From JAVBLU01 sp031553225 (lineage in GTDB: Bacteria; Bacillota; Clostridia; Christensenellales; UBA1750), in contig JAVBLU010000017.1 in the NCBI GenBank assembly GCA_031553225.1, positions 1 to 64,000 of the forward strand: a DNA stretch of 64,000 nucleotides, in the 5' to 3' direction. The position numbers and the translations under genes were made by a program. Below the pieces are notes generated by a model. It did not search any database. It was given only the letters and a program-made list of their open reading frames with translations, and had not been told where the DNA came from. Each line of letters begins with the position of its first letter. Position 1 is the stretch's first letter. Shown here in pieces: positions 1-7,795 of the stretch.

Positions 1-110
1 TTTTGGGGGGGGGGGGCCCCGGGGTGGTGTTTTTTTTCTTCCCAAAAACAACACTCCGCCCCCGGGGGGGCTCCCCCCGCGCGCCTCTCTTTGACGCGAA
101 CGCAGGGCGC
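1..110. other. Low-complexity contig end, probably assembly artefact
   Basis: The first 110 bases are homopolymer blocks (runs of G, C, T and A) unlike anything else in the window. No frame here resembles a protein and there is no ribosome-binding site. From about base 110 the sequence takes on the normal composition of the region. It most likely marks the error-prone edge of a contig. Nothing else is visible in 111-172. Confidence 0.6.
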
Positions 111-172
111 CCATGCCGCGGCCAAAGCAATCAGCCGGTTGCGCCAAGGCGCGGGCAGCGCGCTTATTTTTC

Positions 173-1579
173 CTACAGGTACTGTCGGAAGCCGGGCAGC
201 CGGTGAAAGGTGGTGTAGTTAGCATCGTGAAAGTTGCGCGCGCCGCCGAAAGCCGTGCGGCACACAAACACAAGGTCCTGGCCGTCGAAAAGAAAATCGC
301 AGTACTGAAAGCCTACATCCTGCGGGGGCAAGTGGCGATAGTCGAGCAGCATCTTCGCCGTGCGAAAGCAAAGCAGATCGTCCGAGACGGCCAAAATGAG
401 CACGTTTCGCATATTGGCCGGCATGCCCGGCACGTGCGCGTTGGCGACGGCGACGTATTTACCGCTCACGGGATCGTGCAGCAGGTTAAACTTGGCGTTG
501 GATCCGCCCTGCATGGGCGCGATGCGGCAAAAGACCAGAGGGCGTTCCGGGCGCGCCGCGTCGGCGCGCAGCTGCAGCGACAGGCCGCTGCAAGGATCCG
601 CTTCGCTGATCTGGTAGCGCAGAACGTTCAGCAGCTCGCCATGCGGCGAAACGACCATGTTTCCTTCCAGGCCGCCTTTGGCGGGCCCGCGCGCCGCGCC
701 GGGCCAGGCCGGATCGTAGGGCAGGAAAGCGTCCGAGAGCGTCCAGGAGGCGGGATCGAGCAGGTTCGCGTCCGCGGGGGCGCTGAGCATGCCCGAGGCG
801 TGGCCGCCCTTTGCCCAGCAGCCATAGTCCAGCGCCGTGAACAAGCGTCCGCCGTGCTCGATGACGGGCATGGGCGCTTTGTGCGGTCCGGACGCTTCAA
901 AGTGCCCGGATCCGCGGAACAGGACGGAAGGGGTCGACCAGGTTTCGCCCTCATCGTCCGACGCGCCGATAAGCACGTCGCCGTATTCCGACGCGTGCGC
1001 GAGCATGTACAGTCGCCCGCGGTGGCAAAAGAGCTTGCCCCAGAAGCAGGGGAACAGGTCGCACAGATAGCGGAAGCTTTTGCCCCCGTCCCTCGACGCA
1101 TATAGGATGGTTAGGTTCTGCGGGGCGCGCGGGGCGTACACGTCCATGGACACGACCAGCCGCCCGGAGGGCGTTTGGGCGATGGAGGGCGAGCACAGCG
1201 CTCGGCCGGAGAAGGCGAAGGCTTCGTCTTGTGGGTGCAGGTACGCGACCACCGCGTCGCCCGGCACGAAGCCCGTACGAAAAAGACGGCGTTCGGAAGC
1301 GCCCTCCTGCCCGACGCGCGCAACTTGCAGCGCGTATGCGCCGTCCGGCGCGAGCCCCTTCAGCCGCAGAGTCGGCCCGTCCAGCGCGAGCCGTCGCTCC
1401 GCGCCGTCCGTCAGGCGGGTGAGGAGCAGCTCGTGCGCGCCGGAAAAGCCGCGGTCGAACCACTCGATGTCCGCATACCCCTCGCCCGGCGCGATGCGGC
1501 AAATGAAGGGCAACTCGGCCTCGGCTTGTCGGTCTAGCGGCCGGTACGGGCGTGCGCTCCAGTGTGGACTGGGCTTCAA
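173..1579 (-). CDS. Sialidase-like BNR (Asp-box) beta-propeller protein
   Basis: A 468-residue protein with two bacterial neuraminidase repeats (Asp boxes): SRDGGKSF at residues 162-169 and SDDEGETW at 207-214. These mark the blades of a sialidase-type propeller, so the protein probably binds or cleaves an acidic or sulfated sugar. No signal peptide is evident, which suggests a cytoplasmic enzyme acting on imported oligosaccharide. The start is TTG, chosen because GGAGGG lies six bases upstream. It is the last gene of the operon with the sulfatase and its maturase, 60 bases after the latter. The exact hydrolase family and substrate cannot be told from motifs; a non-catalytic propeller is possible. 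Confidence 0.75.
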   Translation of the reverse strand: MKPSPHWSARPYRPLDRQAEAELPFICRIAPGEGYADIEWFDRGFSGAHELLLTRLTDGAERRLALDGPTLRLKGLAPDGAYALQVARVGQEGASERRLFRTGFVPGDAVVAYLHPQDEAFAFSGRALCSPSIAQTPSGRLVVSMDVYAPRAPQNLTILYASRDGGKSFRYLCDLFPCFWGKLFCHRGRLYMLAHASEYGDVLIGASDDEGETWSTPSVLFRGSGHFEASGPHKAPMPVIEHGGRLFTALDYGCWAKGGHASGMLSAPADANLLDPASWTLSDAFLPYDPAWPGAARGPAKGGLEGNMVVSPHGELLNVLRYQISEADPCSGLSLQLRADAARPERPLVFCRIAPMQGGSNAKFNLLHDPVSGKYVAVANAHVPGMPANMRNVLILAVSDDLLCFRTAKMLLDYRHLPPQDVGFQYCDFLFDGQDLVFVCRTAFGGARNFHDANYTTFHRLPGFRQYL

Positions 1580-1639
1580 GGGCGTCCCTCCTTCGCCGCG
1601 TGGGCAGCCGTGGGGCGCGTCCGCTCGGACGGCCGGAGG

Positions 1640-2791
1640 CTATCGCTTCAGCGGCAGGCAGCAGGTCTTGAACTTGCGGCCTGAGCCGCACGGGCAGAGG
1701 ATGTTGCGGTCGGCGGAAGCGAGCGGATCGCGTATGCGGCCCTGGGCGATCAGGCGGCGCTTCATGGCGAGCAGCCGGGGCTGGGCGAAAGCATAGAAGC
1801 GCTGCAAACCCTCGCACAGCACGGCCGAGCCGTCCGCGCCGCGGTAGGCGGGGCAGTGGCCCTGGCACAGGGGCCGGTACGCGCATGCGGCGCAGCGGGG
1901 GTCGACGGGCGCTTTGGCGGCCACAAAGGCCTGCGCGGCGGGGGAATCGGACAGTGCGACCAAATCGTCCCCGGCCGCGTTGCCCAGCTTGTGCGCGTCG
2001 TCCACAAAGAAGTCGCACGGGTACACGCTGCCGTCGTGTTCCACCACCAAATTCAGCGCGCAGCGCGGCGAGGTTTGGCAGCTGACCTCGCGGTACTGCG
2101 CAAAGGAGATGAGCATCTCGTCGAAGTTGCGCACGTAGATGAGCGGCCAGCTCTGCTCCCAGCGCTCGAAGGCCGCCATCAGAAAGTCCGCCCAGGCGAA
2201 GGGATTAGGCGAGAGCTCGTCGCGCAGGCAGGCGATAAACTGAAAAAACTGCGAGCCCGCGTCCAGCAAAGCATCCCACACATCCAACGGACGGGCAACG
2301 TTGTGTTGCGATACCACCGTGAGCGTGTTGAACTGCGCTCCGGCCGCGCGCAGGTGGCCGATGCCGGCAAGCACGCGCTCGTGGGAGCCGGAGCGCAGCG
2401 CGTTGTGTACGTCGGGCGGGCCGTCCAGGCTTACGCCCAGAAGCAGCCCCGTCTGCGCTGCAAACGCCGCCCATTCCTCGCCCAGCAGCGTTCCGTTCGT
2501 TTGCAGCGCCCAGTTTAGCTGCGCGGCCGGGTTCTTCAGCGCAAGGATGAGCCGGTGCGCCTCCTGAAAGAAAGGAAGGCCCATAAGCGTCGGTTCCCCG
2601 CCCTGGAAACCGATGTGCACGCCGCCCGTCGCCGAAGGCACGTACGAGCGCAGCGCCCGCTGCAGCGTCTGCATGGACATGCGGTGCGCGCCGGGCGCAA
2701 ACTGTGCGTCTGTGGCCGCGTAAAAGCAGTACCGGCAGGATAGGTTGCAGTCCGGGCCAGCGGGCTTGATGAGGAGCGACTGGATGGGCAT
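1640..2791 (-). CDS. Anaerobic sulfatase-maturating enzyme (radical SAM/SPASM) with C-terminal SEC-C motif
   Basis: Oxidises the active-site Cys of Cys-type sulfatases to formylglycine without oxygen. The radical-SAM cluster motif is C15-x3-C19-x2-C22. The later Cys-rich SPASM region (CALNLVVEHDGSVYPC, then CAACAYRPLCQGHC) would hold two auxiliary [4Fe-4S] clusters. The tail ends in a SEC-C zinc motif, with CPCGSG at 366-371 and the Cys pair at 377-378, a common appendix of this family. At 383 residues the length is typical. The gene starts three bases after the sulfatase stop, so the pair is translationally close and the maturase very probably serves that neighbour. Its ribosome-binding site AAGGTG lies in the end of the sulfatase gene. 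Confidence 0.92.
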   Translation of the reverse strand: MPIQSLLIKPAGPDCNLSCRYCFYAATDAQFAPGAHRMSMQTLQRALRSYVPSATGGVHIGFQGGEPTLMGLPFFQEAHRLILALKNPAAQLNWALQTNGTLLGEEWAAFAAQTGLLLGVSLDGPPDVHNALRSGSHERVLAGIGHLRAAGAQFNTLTVVSQHNVARPLDVWDALLDAGSQFFQFIACLRDELSPNPFAWADFLMAAFERWEQSWPLIYVRNFDEMLISFAQYREVSCQTSPRCALNLVVEHDGSVYPCDFFVDDAHKLGNAAGDDLVALSDSPAAQAFVAAKAPVDPRCAACAYRPLCQGHCPAYRGADGSAVLCEGLQRFYAFAQPRLLAMKRRLIAQGRIRDPLASADRNILCPCGSGRKFKTCCLPLKR

Positions 2792-2794
2792 GGG

Positions 2795-4312
2795 CTACAC
2801 CTTGTTTTTGCGGCGCACGGCCTGCGTCATCGTCAGCCCGTCGGAGTAGTTCAGCTGACGCGGCTCGTACTCCTCGTTCTCACGCTGGCGGGTCATCAGC
2901 GTATAGTCCCAAGTGGCCTCCCGGGCGTTGTCCCGCCACGGGCGGCGTTCCCAGCAGTAGCCGCGGAAGGGATCGCGCGTGTCGTTCATGTGCTCCAGCA
3001 GCAAATCGTGCAGGCGGTCGCGCACCGTTTTGTAAGCGCTGTCTGCGATCAGGTTGTGCATCTCGCCCGGGTCGATCTCCAGGTCGTACAGTTCGTCGCC
3101 CGACAGCAGGTTAACGCACAGCTTATAGGGCCCTTCCACCACGGCGCGCAGGGGCTGGAAACCGCCAAAGCCGTCGTGGTCGATTTCGTAGCGGCCAAAC
3201 TCGATGAATATGCGCTCGTTCGTGGGCGCGCCGCCCGCAAGCTCCGCCAGCATGCTGCGGCCCTCCATCAGTTTGGGAGCGGGCACGCCGAAGTAGTCCA
3301 GCAGCGTGGGCGTTATGTCGATGTGCGAGCACAGGCTCTTGGGCGCGCTTCCCGGCAGCGCATGGCCGCGCCAGCGCGCCAGAAAGGGAATGTGCACGAT
3401 CTCCTCGTACACGGCCGGGCCCTTGCTGCTCAGGCGGTGCGCACCCAGCGCCTCGCCGTGATCGGAGGTGTACATGAGCAGGGCGTCCGGCGCGTGCTCG
3501 TCCGCGGCGGCGACCACGCGGCCGATCTCGCTGTCGATGAAGGCGTTGCAGCCAAAGTAGTAAGGCGAGGGACCGTAGGCGTCCTGCGTTACGGGGGCTT
3601 GCAGCCGCATGCCCGCCCAAGCGCGTTGGTGCGCGGGTTTGCCGGCCAAATCGTCGGCAAAGTTGTGCGTGGAGGCGAGCCGCACCCCGCCAAACTGCGA
3701 GGCGTAGGGTTCGGGGCACAGATATGGGTCGTGCGGCTCGTCGTAGCTCACCACGAGCAGAAAATCCTCATCTTTGTACTTTTCCATAAAGCGCAGCGCC
3801 CGCTGGGTGACCTGCGCGCCGTAGGTGAACGCGCGCGCGATGCCGTCCTTGTTCGTATCCGGATGTCTGGAGCGCACGCGGTCCTCCTGCGACATGCCTT
3901 CCAGGTAATTGCGCATGTCGAACCAGAACTCCGGATCCCACCCGTCCGGGCAGCGGCCCAGGCCGAAATAGTCGCCCCCGTCCAGGTGCCATTTACCGAT
4001 GTAGGCGCAGCGCACGCCCTTGTCGCGCAGGCGCTGGCCCACGGTTTTTACGTTGTCGCCAAGAGGCATGGAGTTGCCCCATACGCCGTTGGAGTGCGGG
4101 AACGTGCCCGTAAAGAGCGCCGAGCGCGCGGGCGCGCAAACGGGCTGGCAGGTGTAGGCGCGCTGGAAGCGCACGCCCTGCGCGGCCAGAGCGTCCAGGC
4201 AGGGCGTGTCGGTGCGCGTGCCAAAGCCGTTCTCGGCGCAGGGGCTTTGGTTGCACCCGAGCATATCGAAGCGCTGGGAATCGGTCATCACGAAGATCGC
4301 TTGGCGCGGCAT
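2795..4312 (-). CDS. Cys-type sulfatase (arylsulfatase family)
   Basis: A 505-residue alkaline-phosphatase-superfamily sulfatase that hydrolyses a sulfate ester. The signature C-x-P-x-R appears as CAPAR at residues 59-63; that Cys must become formylglycine, and the maturase is encoded next door. Asp11 near the N-terminus is the usual metal ligand position, and HDPY and SDHGEALGAH are further metal and sulfate-site segments. There is no signal peptide, so desulfation is probably intracellular after uptake. The frame is open to 4468, but ATG at 4312 is preferred: AAGGGAG lies eight bases upstream and the sequence before it contains the promoter. Substrate (mucin, glycosaminoglycan or plant sulfate) is not determined. 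Confidence 0.93.
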   Translation of the reverse strand: MPRQAIFVMTDSQRFDMLGCNQSPCAENGFGTRTDTPCLDALAAQGVRFQRAYTCQPVCAPARSALFTGTFPHSNGVWGNSMPLGDNVKTVGQRLRDKGVRCAYIGKWHLDGGDYFGLGRCPDGWDPEFWFDMRNYLEGMSQEDRVRSRHPDTNKDGIARAFTYGAQVTQRALRFMEKYKDEDFLLVVSYDEPHDPYLCPEPYASQFGGVRLASTHNFADDLAGKPAHQRAWAGMRLQAPVTQDAYGPSPYYFGCNAFIDSEIGRVVAAADEHAPDALLMYTSDHGEALGAHRLSSKGPAVYEEIVHIPFLARWRGHALPGSAPKSLCSHIDITPTLLDYFGVPAPKLMEGRSMLAELAGGAPTNERIFIEFGRYEIDHDGFGGFQPLRAVVEGPYKLCVNLLSGDELYDLEIDPGEMHNLIADSAYKTVRDRLHDLLLEHMNDTRDPFRGYCWERRPWRDNAREATWDYTLMTRQRENEEYEPRQLNYSDGLTMTQAVRRKNKV

Positions 4313-4348
4313 AAGCATCGCTCCCTTTTCGGCGATTTCTTGTCCCTC

Positions 4349-4357
4349 ATTGTAGCA
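4349..4357 (-). promoter_or_regulatory. Extended -10 promoter of the sulfatase operon
   Basis: On the minus strand the sequence reads TGC-TACAAT, an extended -10 element, 36 bases before the sulfatase ATG. No good -35 hexamer lies 16-18 bases upstream. The hexamer is followed by GAGGG, a context also seen at 19328 and 19461. Confidence 0.5.
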
Positions 4358-4503
4358 CAGATTTGTGTTTTTGGGCAGAAGGAGGTACAATGAGAAAGCG
4401 CCTGAAATACCGCATAACTCGGGCGGGGAGGAATCATCAAGTGATCGAGCTGAAAAACAGGTAATCATGCACCCGCCGTTTTTTTGTCTATGGAGGAATC
4501 AGC

Positions 4504-6282
4504 TTGATACATGGAAATACCGAAGGCGTGCGCGCCTCAGTCCTGAAGCTCATGGAGGGGCTCTACGAGATCGAGGTCGACGCGGACGCATTTGCCCCTC
4601 TGTCTTTGATTGAACCGATGGCGGCCTTTACGGCCCGCTTAAACCGTGAGCTGTCCGTCTACGTGTCGCGTGACGGCGCCGTACTGGACGTATCCATCGG
4701 CGACAACAGCACCGTATCCCTGCAGAACATGCGCCTGAGGCGCAACCCGCAGCGCCTGTCGGGCGTGCGGTGCCTGCACACGCACCCGGGCGGGGACGCC
4801 ATGCTCTCCGCCGTGGATTTGCAGTCCCTGCAGAAGATGAAGTTCGACGCCATGTCCGCCATCGGCGTGCGGGAGGAAGGCAAACCCTGCGCTGTGAGCG
4901 CCGCCTTTCTTGGCGCGCGCGAACCGAGCGGTAACAACAAGACCTTTGTGGAAGGCCCGGTGGGCATTTATCAAATTCCCCAGTCCGCATGGATGGACCG
5001 CATCCGTGAGGCTGACCGCCAAGTGGCCGCAAGCTTTGGCCCGTCCGAGCAGGTAAAAACGGAAAAGGCCGTGCTTGTAGGGGTGGCCGCCGGGCCGCAG
5101 GATGAGAGCATGGTGGAGCTTCGCCGGCTGACCGAGACGGCGGGCGGCGAGGTGACGGCGGTTGTCACGCAAAAAACGCACAAACAGGACCCGGCGACCT
5201 ACATCGGCAAAGGCAAGGCGGAGGAGCTCTCGCTGCTCGTGCAGGGCAGCGAATGCGACCTGTGCGTGTTTGACGACGAACTGACCGGCGCGCAGCTGCG
5301 AAACCTGGAGGAAATGCTCGGCGTGCGCGTGATCGACCGCACGGCGCTCATCCTGGACATCTTTTCCCAGCGCGCCAAATCCAGGGAGGGCAAGCTTCAG
5401 GTGGAGCTTGCGCAGCTTATGTATAAGCTGCCCCGCCTCACGGGCCAGGGCGTGTCGCTTTCCCGTCTGGTGGGCGGCGGCGGCATCGGGCTGCGCGGCC
5501 GCGGCGCGGGCGAAACCAAACTGGAGCTCGACCGGCGGCACATCCGCAGCCGTATCACCGACATCGAGCGCGAGCTTGCGGGCGTTGCCCAGGAGCGCGA
5601 CGTGCGCCGCGCCCGGCGCGAGAAAAGCGAAGTGCCCGTGGTGGCTCTGGTGGGCTACACGAACTCCGGTAAATCCACGCTCCTCAACCGCCTGTCCTCC
5701 GCGGGCGTGCTCGCCGAGGACAAACTCTTCGCCACGCTGGATCCTGTATCCCGGCGCATCACTTTGCCCGGCGGGCAGGAGACACTGCTTGTGGACACGG
5801 TCGGTTTTATCAACAAATTGCCGCACGACCTGGTGCGCGCGTTCAAGTCCACGCTGGAGGAAGCGCTGCACGCCGACCTGCTGCTCATCGTGCAGGACGC
5901 CGCCCACCCGCACGCCGCGCATCAGCAGGCCGTGGTGGACGAGGTGCTCGCCGAGCTGCAAGCGGCTGACAAGCCGCGCATCGACGTACTCAACAAGATG
6001 GACATCGTTACCGGCGAGGTGGAGGTGGGCCGTCCGGGCGCGGTGATGATTTCCGCGGCGAGCGGCGCCGGGTGCGACCGGCTGCTGCAGAGCGTGGCCG
6101 AGAGGCTCGCACAGAACCGCCGCAAGCTTTCCATGCTCATCCCCCACAGCAACGGCGCGGCGCGCGCCTTTCTGCATGAACGGGGCACCATTCTCAGCGA
6201 GGATTTCACGCCGGAGGGCGCGCAGATCGAGGCGACCATCGAGCCCGCCGACTACGACCGTCTTCTGCGCATGCTTATCTGA
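4504..6282 (+). CDS. hflX: GTPase HflX with N-terminal JAMM/RadC-like domain
   Basis: Ribosome-associated GTPase that splits or rescues stalled 70S ribosomes. The HflX glycine-rich domain begins near residue 190 and contains YIGKGK. The G domain follows, with G1 GYTNSGKST near 384, G3 DTVGFI near 430 and G4 NKMD near 497. The 180-residue N-terminal extension holds H92-T-H94-P-(6)-S102-x2-D105, the spacing of JAMM/MPN+ metalloproteases and RadC. From memory, clostridial HflX proteins often carry such an extension; its role is unknown. The start is TTG at 4504, seven bases after GGAGG and matching the family N-terminus (MIxGNT). The gene is alone on this strand and followed by a terminator. Confidence 0.95.
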   Translation: MIHGNTEGVRASVLKLMEGLYEIEVDADAFAPLSLIEPMAAFTARLNRELSVYVSRDGAVLDVSIGDNSTVSLQNMRLRRNPQRLSGVRCLHTHPGGDAMLSAVDLQSLQKMKFDAMSAIGVREEGKPCAVSAAFLGAREPSGNNKTFVEGPVGIYQIPQSAWMDRIREADRQVAASFGPSEQVKTEKAVLVGVAAGPQDESMVELRRLTETAGGEVTAVVTQKTHKQDPATYIGKGKAEELSLLVQGSECDLCVFDDELTGAQLRNLEEMLGVRVIDRTALILDIFSQRAKSREGKLQVELAQLMYKLPRLTGQGVSLSRLVGGGGIGLRGRGAGETKLELDRRHIRSRITDIERELAGVAQERDVRRARREKSEVPVVALVGYTNSGKSTLLNRLSSAGVLAEDKLFATLDPVSRRITLPGGQETLLVDTVGFINKLPHDLVRAFKSTLEEALHADLLLIVQDAAHPHAAHQQAVVDEVLAELQAADKPRIDVLNKMDIVTGEVEVGRPGAVMISAASGAGCDRLLQSVAERLAQNRRKLSMLIPHSNGAARAFLHERGTILSEDFTPEGAQIEATIEPADYDRLLRMLI

Positions 6283-6311
6283 CGCCCACGGAATAACCCT
6301 ATCAGCGCTCG

Positions 6312-6348
6312 GCGCTCCGGTCCGCCTTCGCGGCCCGGGGCGCTTTTT
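6312..6348 (+). terminator. Intrinsic terminator after hflX
   Basis: Nine-bp stem GCGCTCCGG/CCGGGGCGC (one G-T pair) with a 14-base loop, followed by TTTTT, 30 bases after the hflX stop. Confidence 0.75.
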
Positions 6349-6518
6349 GTGTGCATTTTCCTCTCCGCAGGGCGCGTTACTTTTCGCTCGTCCTCCTGAT
6401 CTATGGCCGCTTGCGGGCAAGCGCTTTTCAGAGCGCGTCTCCCGCGGTATCATCGCCGGGAGCCCTTTCGCATATACATTTCTTGAACGCCCTGGTAGGG
6501 GTGCTCGGAGGTGTGGTT

Positions 6519-7667
6519 ATGCAGGAGGAATACCGGCGCATTTATAACGTATTGCAGCCGATGGATTCCATCGGCGCGGCGGTGAGCGGGTTTGCCAAGC
6601 TGGAGGTGCGCCACGGCCGCTGCCGCCTGGCCTTCTCTATGCAGGGGCTGAAGGCAGGGGACGGGGAGGTATACCGCGCCGCCCTCATATCGCGTGATTT
6701 GCGCAGGGCCGTGGACGTTGGCCGCATGGGTGCGGACTACCGCGGCTGCGCGGCGTGCGAGGCGGTGTACGAATCGGGCGACGTGCAGCGCTGGCCCGTC
6801 AGCGATTACGACGCGGTGGCCGTGTACCGCATGGCGCCCGGCCAGGTGCAGTTGGTTTTGGTGGGGCACGTGGGCAAGGGAGCGCCTGTGGACTGGAAGG
6901 TCGTGCGCGCCTTGGTGGCGCGCCTGCATGAACCTCCGGCGGCCCCGGTCGGACCCGCGCCAATCGCTCCGCCAGCGCCTCCAGCGTCGGCTGAGTCCGG
7001 CGCCGCCGCCGAACCATCCGCCGCGAAGACCTCCGACGCGCCGCCGTCCGCGCCTTCTGCGGCGGCCGAATCCGATGCTGCTTCCGACATGCCCGCAGCG
7101 CCCGATCCGCCTCCTGCATCCGACGACGCACCCGTGGTCGTCGCAGCCAGCGCCGACGAACAGACCGGGGAGCAGCTGCCCGGTGGTCAGGAACCGACCG
7201 AGGTCGGGGTACCGTCCAGCGATGAGCCCATGGAACCAGGCGCATTTCGTGCCGTCGGCCCTGAGGACGAGGCGTTTTATGCCCCGCCGCCCCCGCCGCC
7301 GGCCTCCCTGCGCCGCGCCGCCGCACCTGCCGCGCAGGACGAGCGCTATACCTGGCCGGAGGCCGCCCGAGACACGGCGGCCCTCTTTCGCGGCGCCGAA
7401 CCCGTTCAGGCCATCGACGGTTTGGCCGTATACCGCCGCGTGGCCATGCCCGGCGGCATCATCGGCATCGACCATTATCTGCTGGGCGTGCGGTTGCAGG
7501 AGTCGGAGGTTGTCGCCGTGGCCTACGCCATCCCCGGCTCCTATCGGGCCACCCCGCCGCCCGGCCTGGAAGGGTACCTTTGGCAGCCCGCCCCGTCCGG
7601 CGGATCCGGCTACTGGGTGTGCTGGCAGGACGCGGGCACAGGCGTGAACATCCCTCCGCCGGCATAA
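6519..7667 (+). CDS. Hypothetical protein, two conserved-looking ends joined by a Pro/Ala-rich linker
   Basis: I do not recognise a named family. Residues 1-135 form a compact mixed alpha/beta region containing SGFAKLEVRHGRCRLAFSMQ and a later VDVGRMGADYRG. Residues about 140-275 are a low-complexity Pro/Ala/Ser/Asp linker. The last 90 residues form a second folded part rich in Gly and aromatic residues. There is no signal peptide or membrane segment. The general shape recalls clostridial proteins whose N-terminal part has a GxCRxEVR-like strand, but this is recollection, not a match. The frame is open from 6351; ATG at 6519 is chosen because GGAGGTG ends five bases upstream. Confidence 0.7.
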   Translation: MQEEYRRIYNVLQPMDSIGAAVSGFAKLEVRHGRCRLAFSMQGLKAGDGEVYRAALISRDLRRAVDVGRMGADYRGCAACEAVYESGDVQRWPVSDYDAVAVYRMAPGQVQLVLVGHVGKGAPVDWKVVRALVARLHEPPAAPVGPAPIAPPAPPASAESGAAAEPSAAKTSDAPPSAPSAAAESDAASDMPAAPDPPPASDDAPVVVAASADEQTGEQLPGGQEPTEVGVPSSDEPMEPGAFRAVGPEDEAFYAPPPPPPASLRRAAAPAAQDERYTWPEAARDTAALFRGAEPVQAIDGLAVYRRVAMPGGIIGIDHYLLGVRLQESEVVAVAYAIPGSYRATPPPGLEGYLWQPAPSGGSGYWVCWQDAGTGVNIPPPA

Positions 7668-7705
7668 AGCGCGGGCGGAACACCGGTTATATCGCCAAAA
7701 CCGAA

Positions 7706-7740
7706 CAAAAAGGCCCCGCGGCTTTGCATGCCGCAGGGCC
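7706..7740 (-). terminator. Terminator of the GPH symporter gene
   Basis: Read on the minus strand, an 11-bp stem with one mismatch (GGCCCTGCGGC against GCCGCGGGGCC) and a 7-base loop is followed by TTTTTGTT. It lies between two convergent genes and could also serve the plus-strand gene ending at 7667. Confidence 0.75.
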
Positions 7741-7795
7741 TGCCTGCGTTGTATGACGGAAATGACGCCCTGAGGAGGGATCGCCCGTACCCGCC

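Noticed and set aside
2990..4393. 467-codon plus-strand frame opposite the sulfatase
   Set aside because: Antisense shadow: His/Arg/Val-rich, no motifs, and it conflicts with a sulfatase carrying all family residues.
4639..6453. 604-codon minus-strand frame opposite hflX
   Set aside because: Shadow of hflX third-position GC; no protein-like composition and it crosses the hflX terminator.
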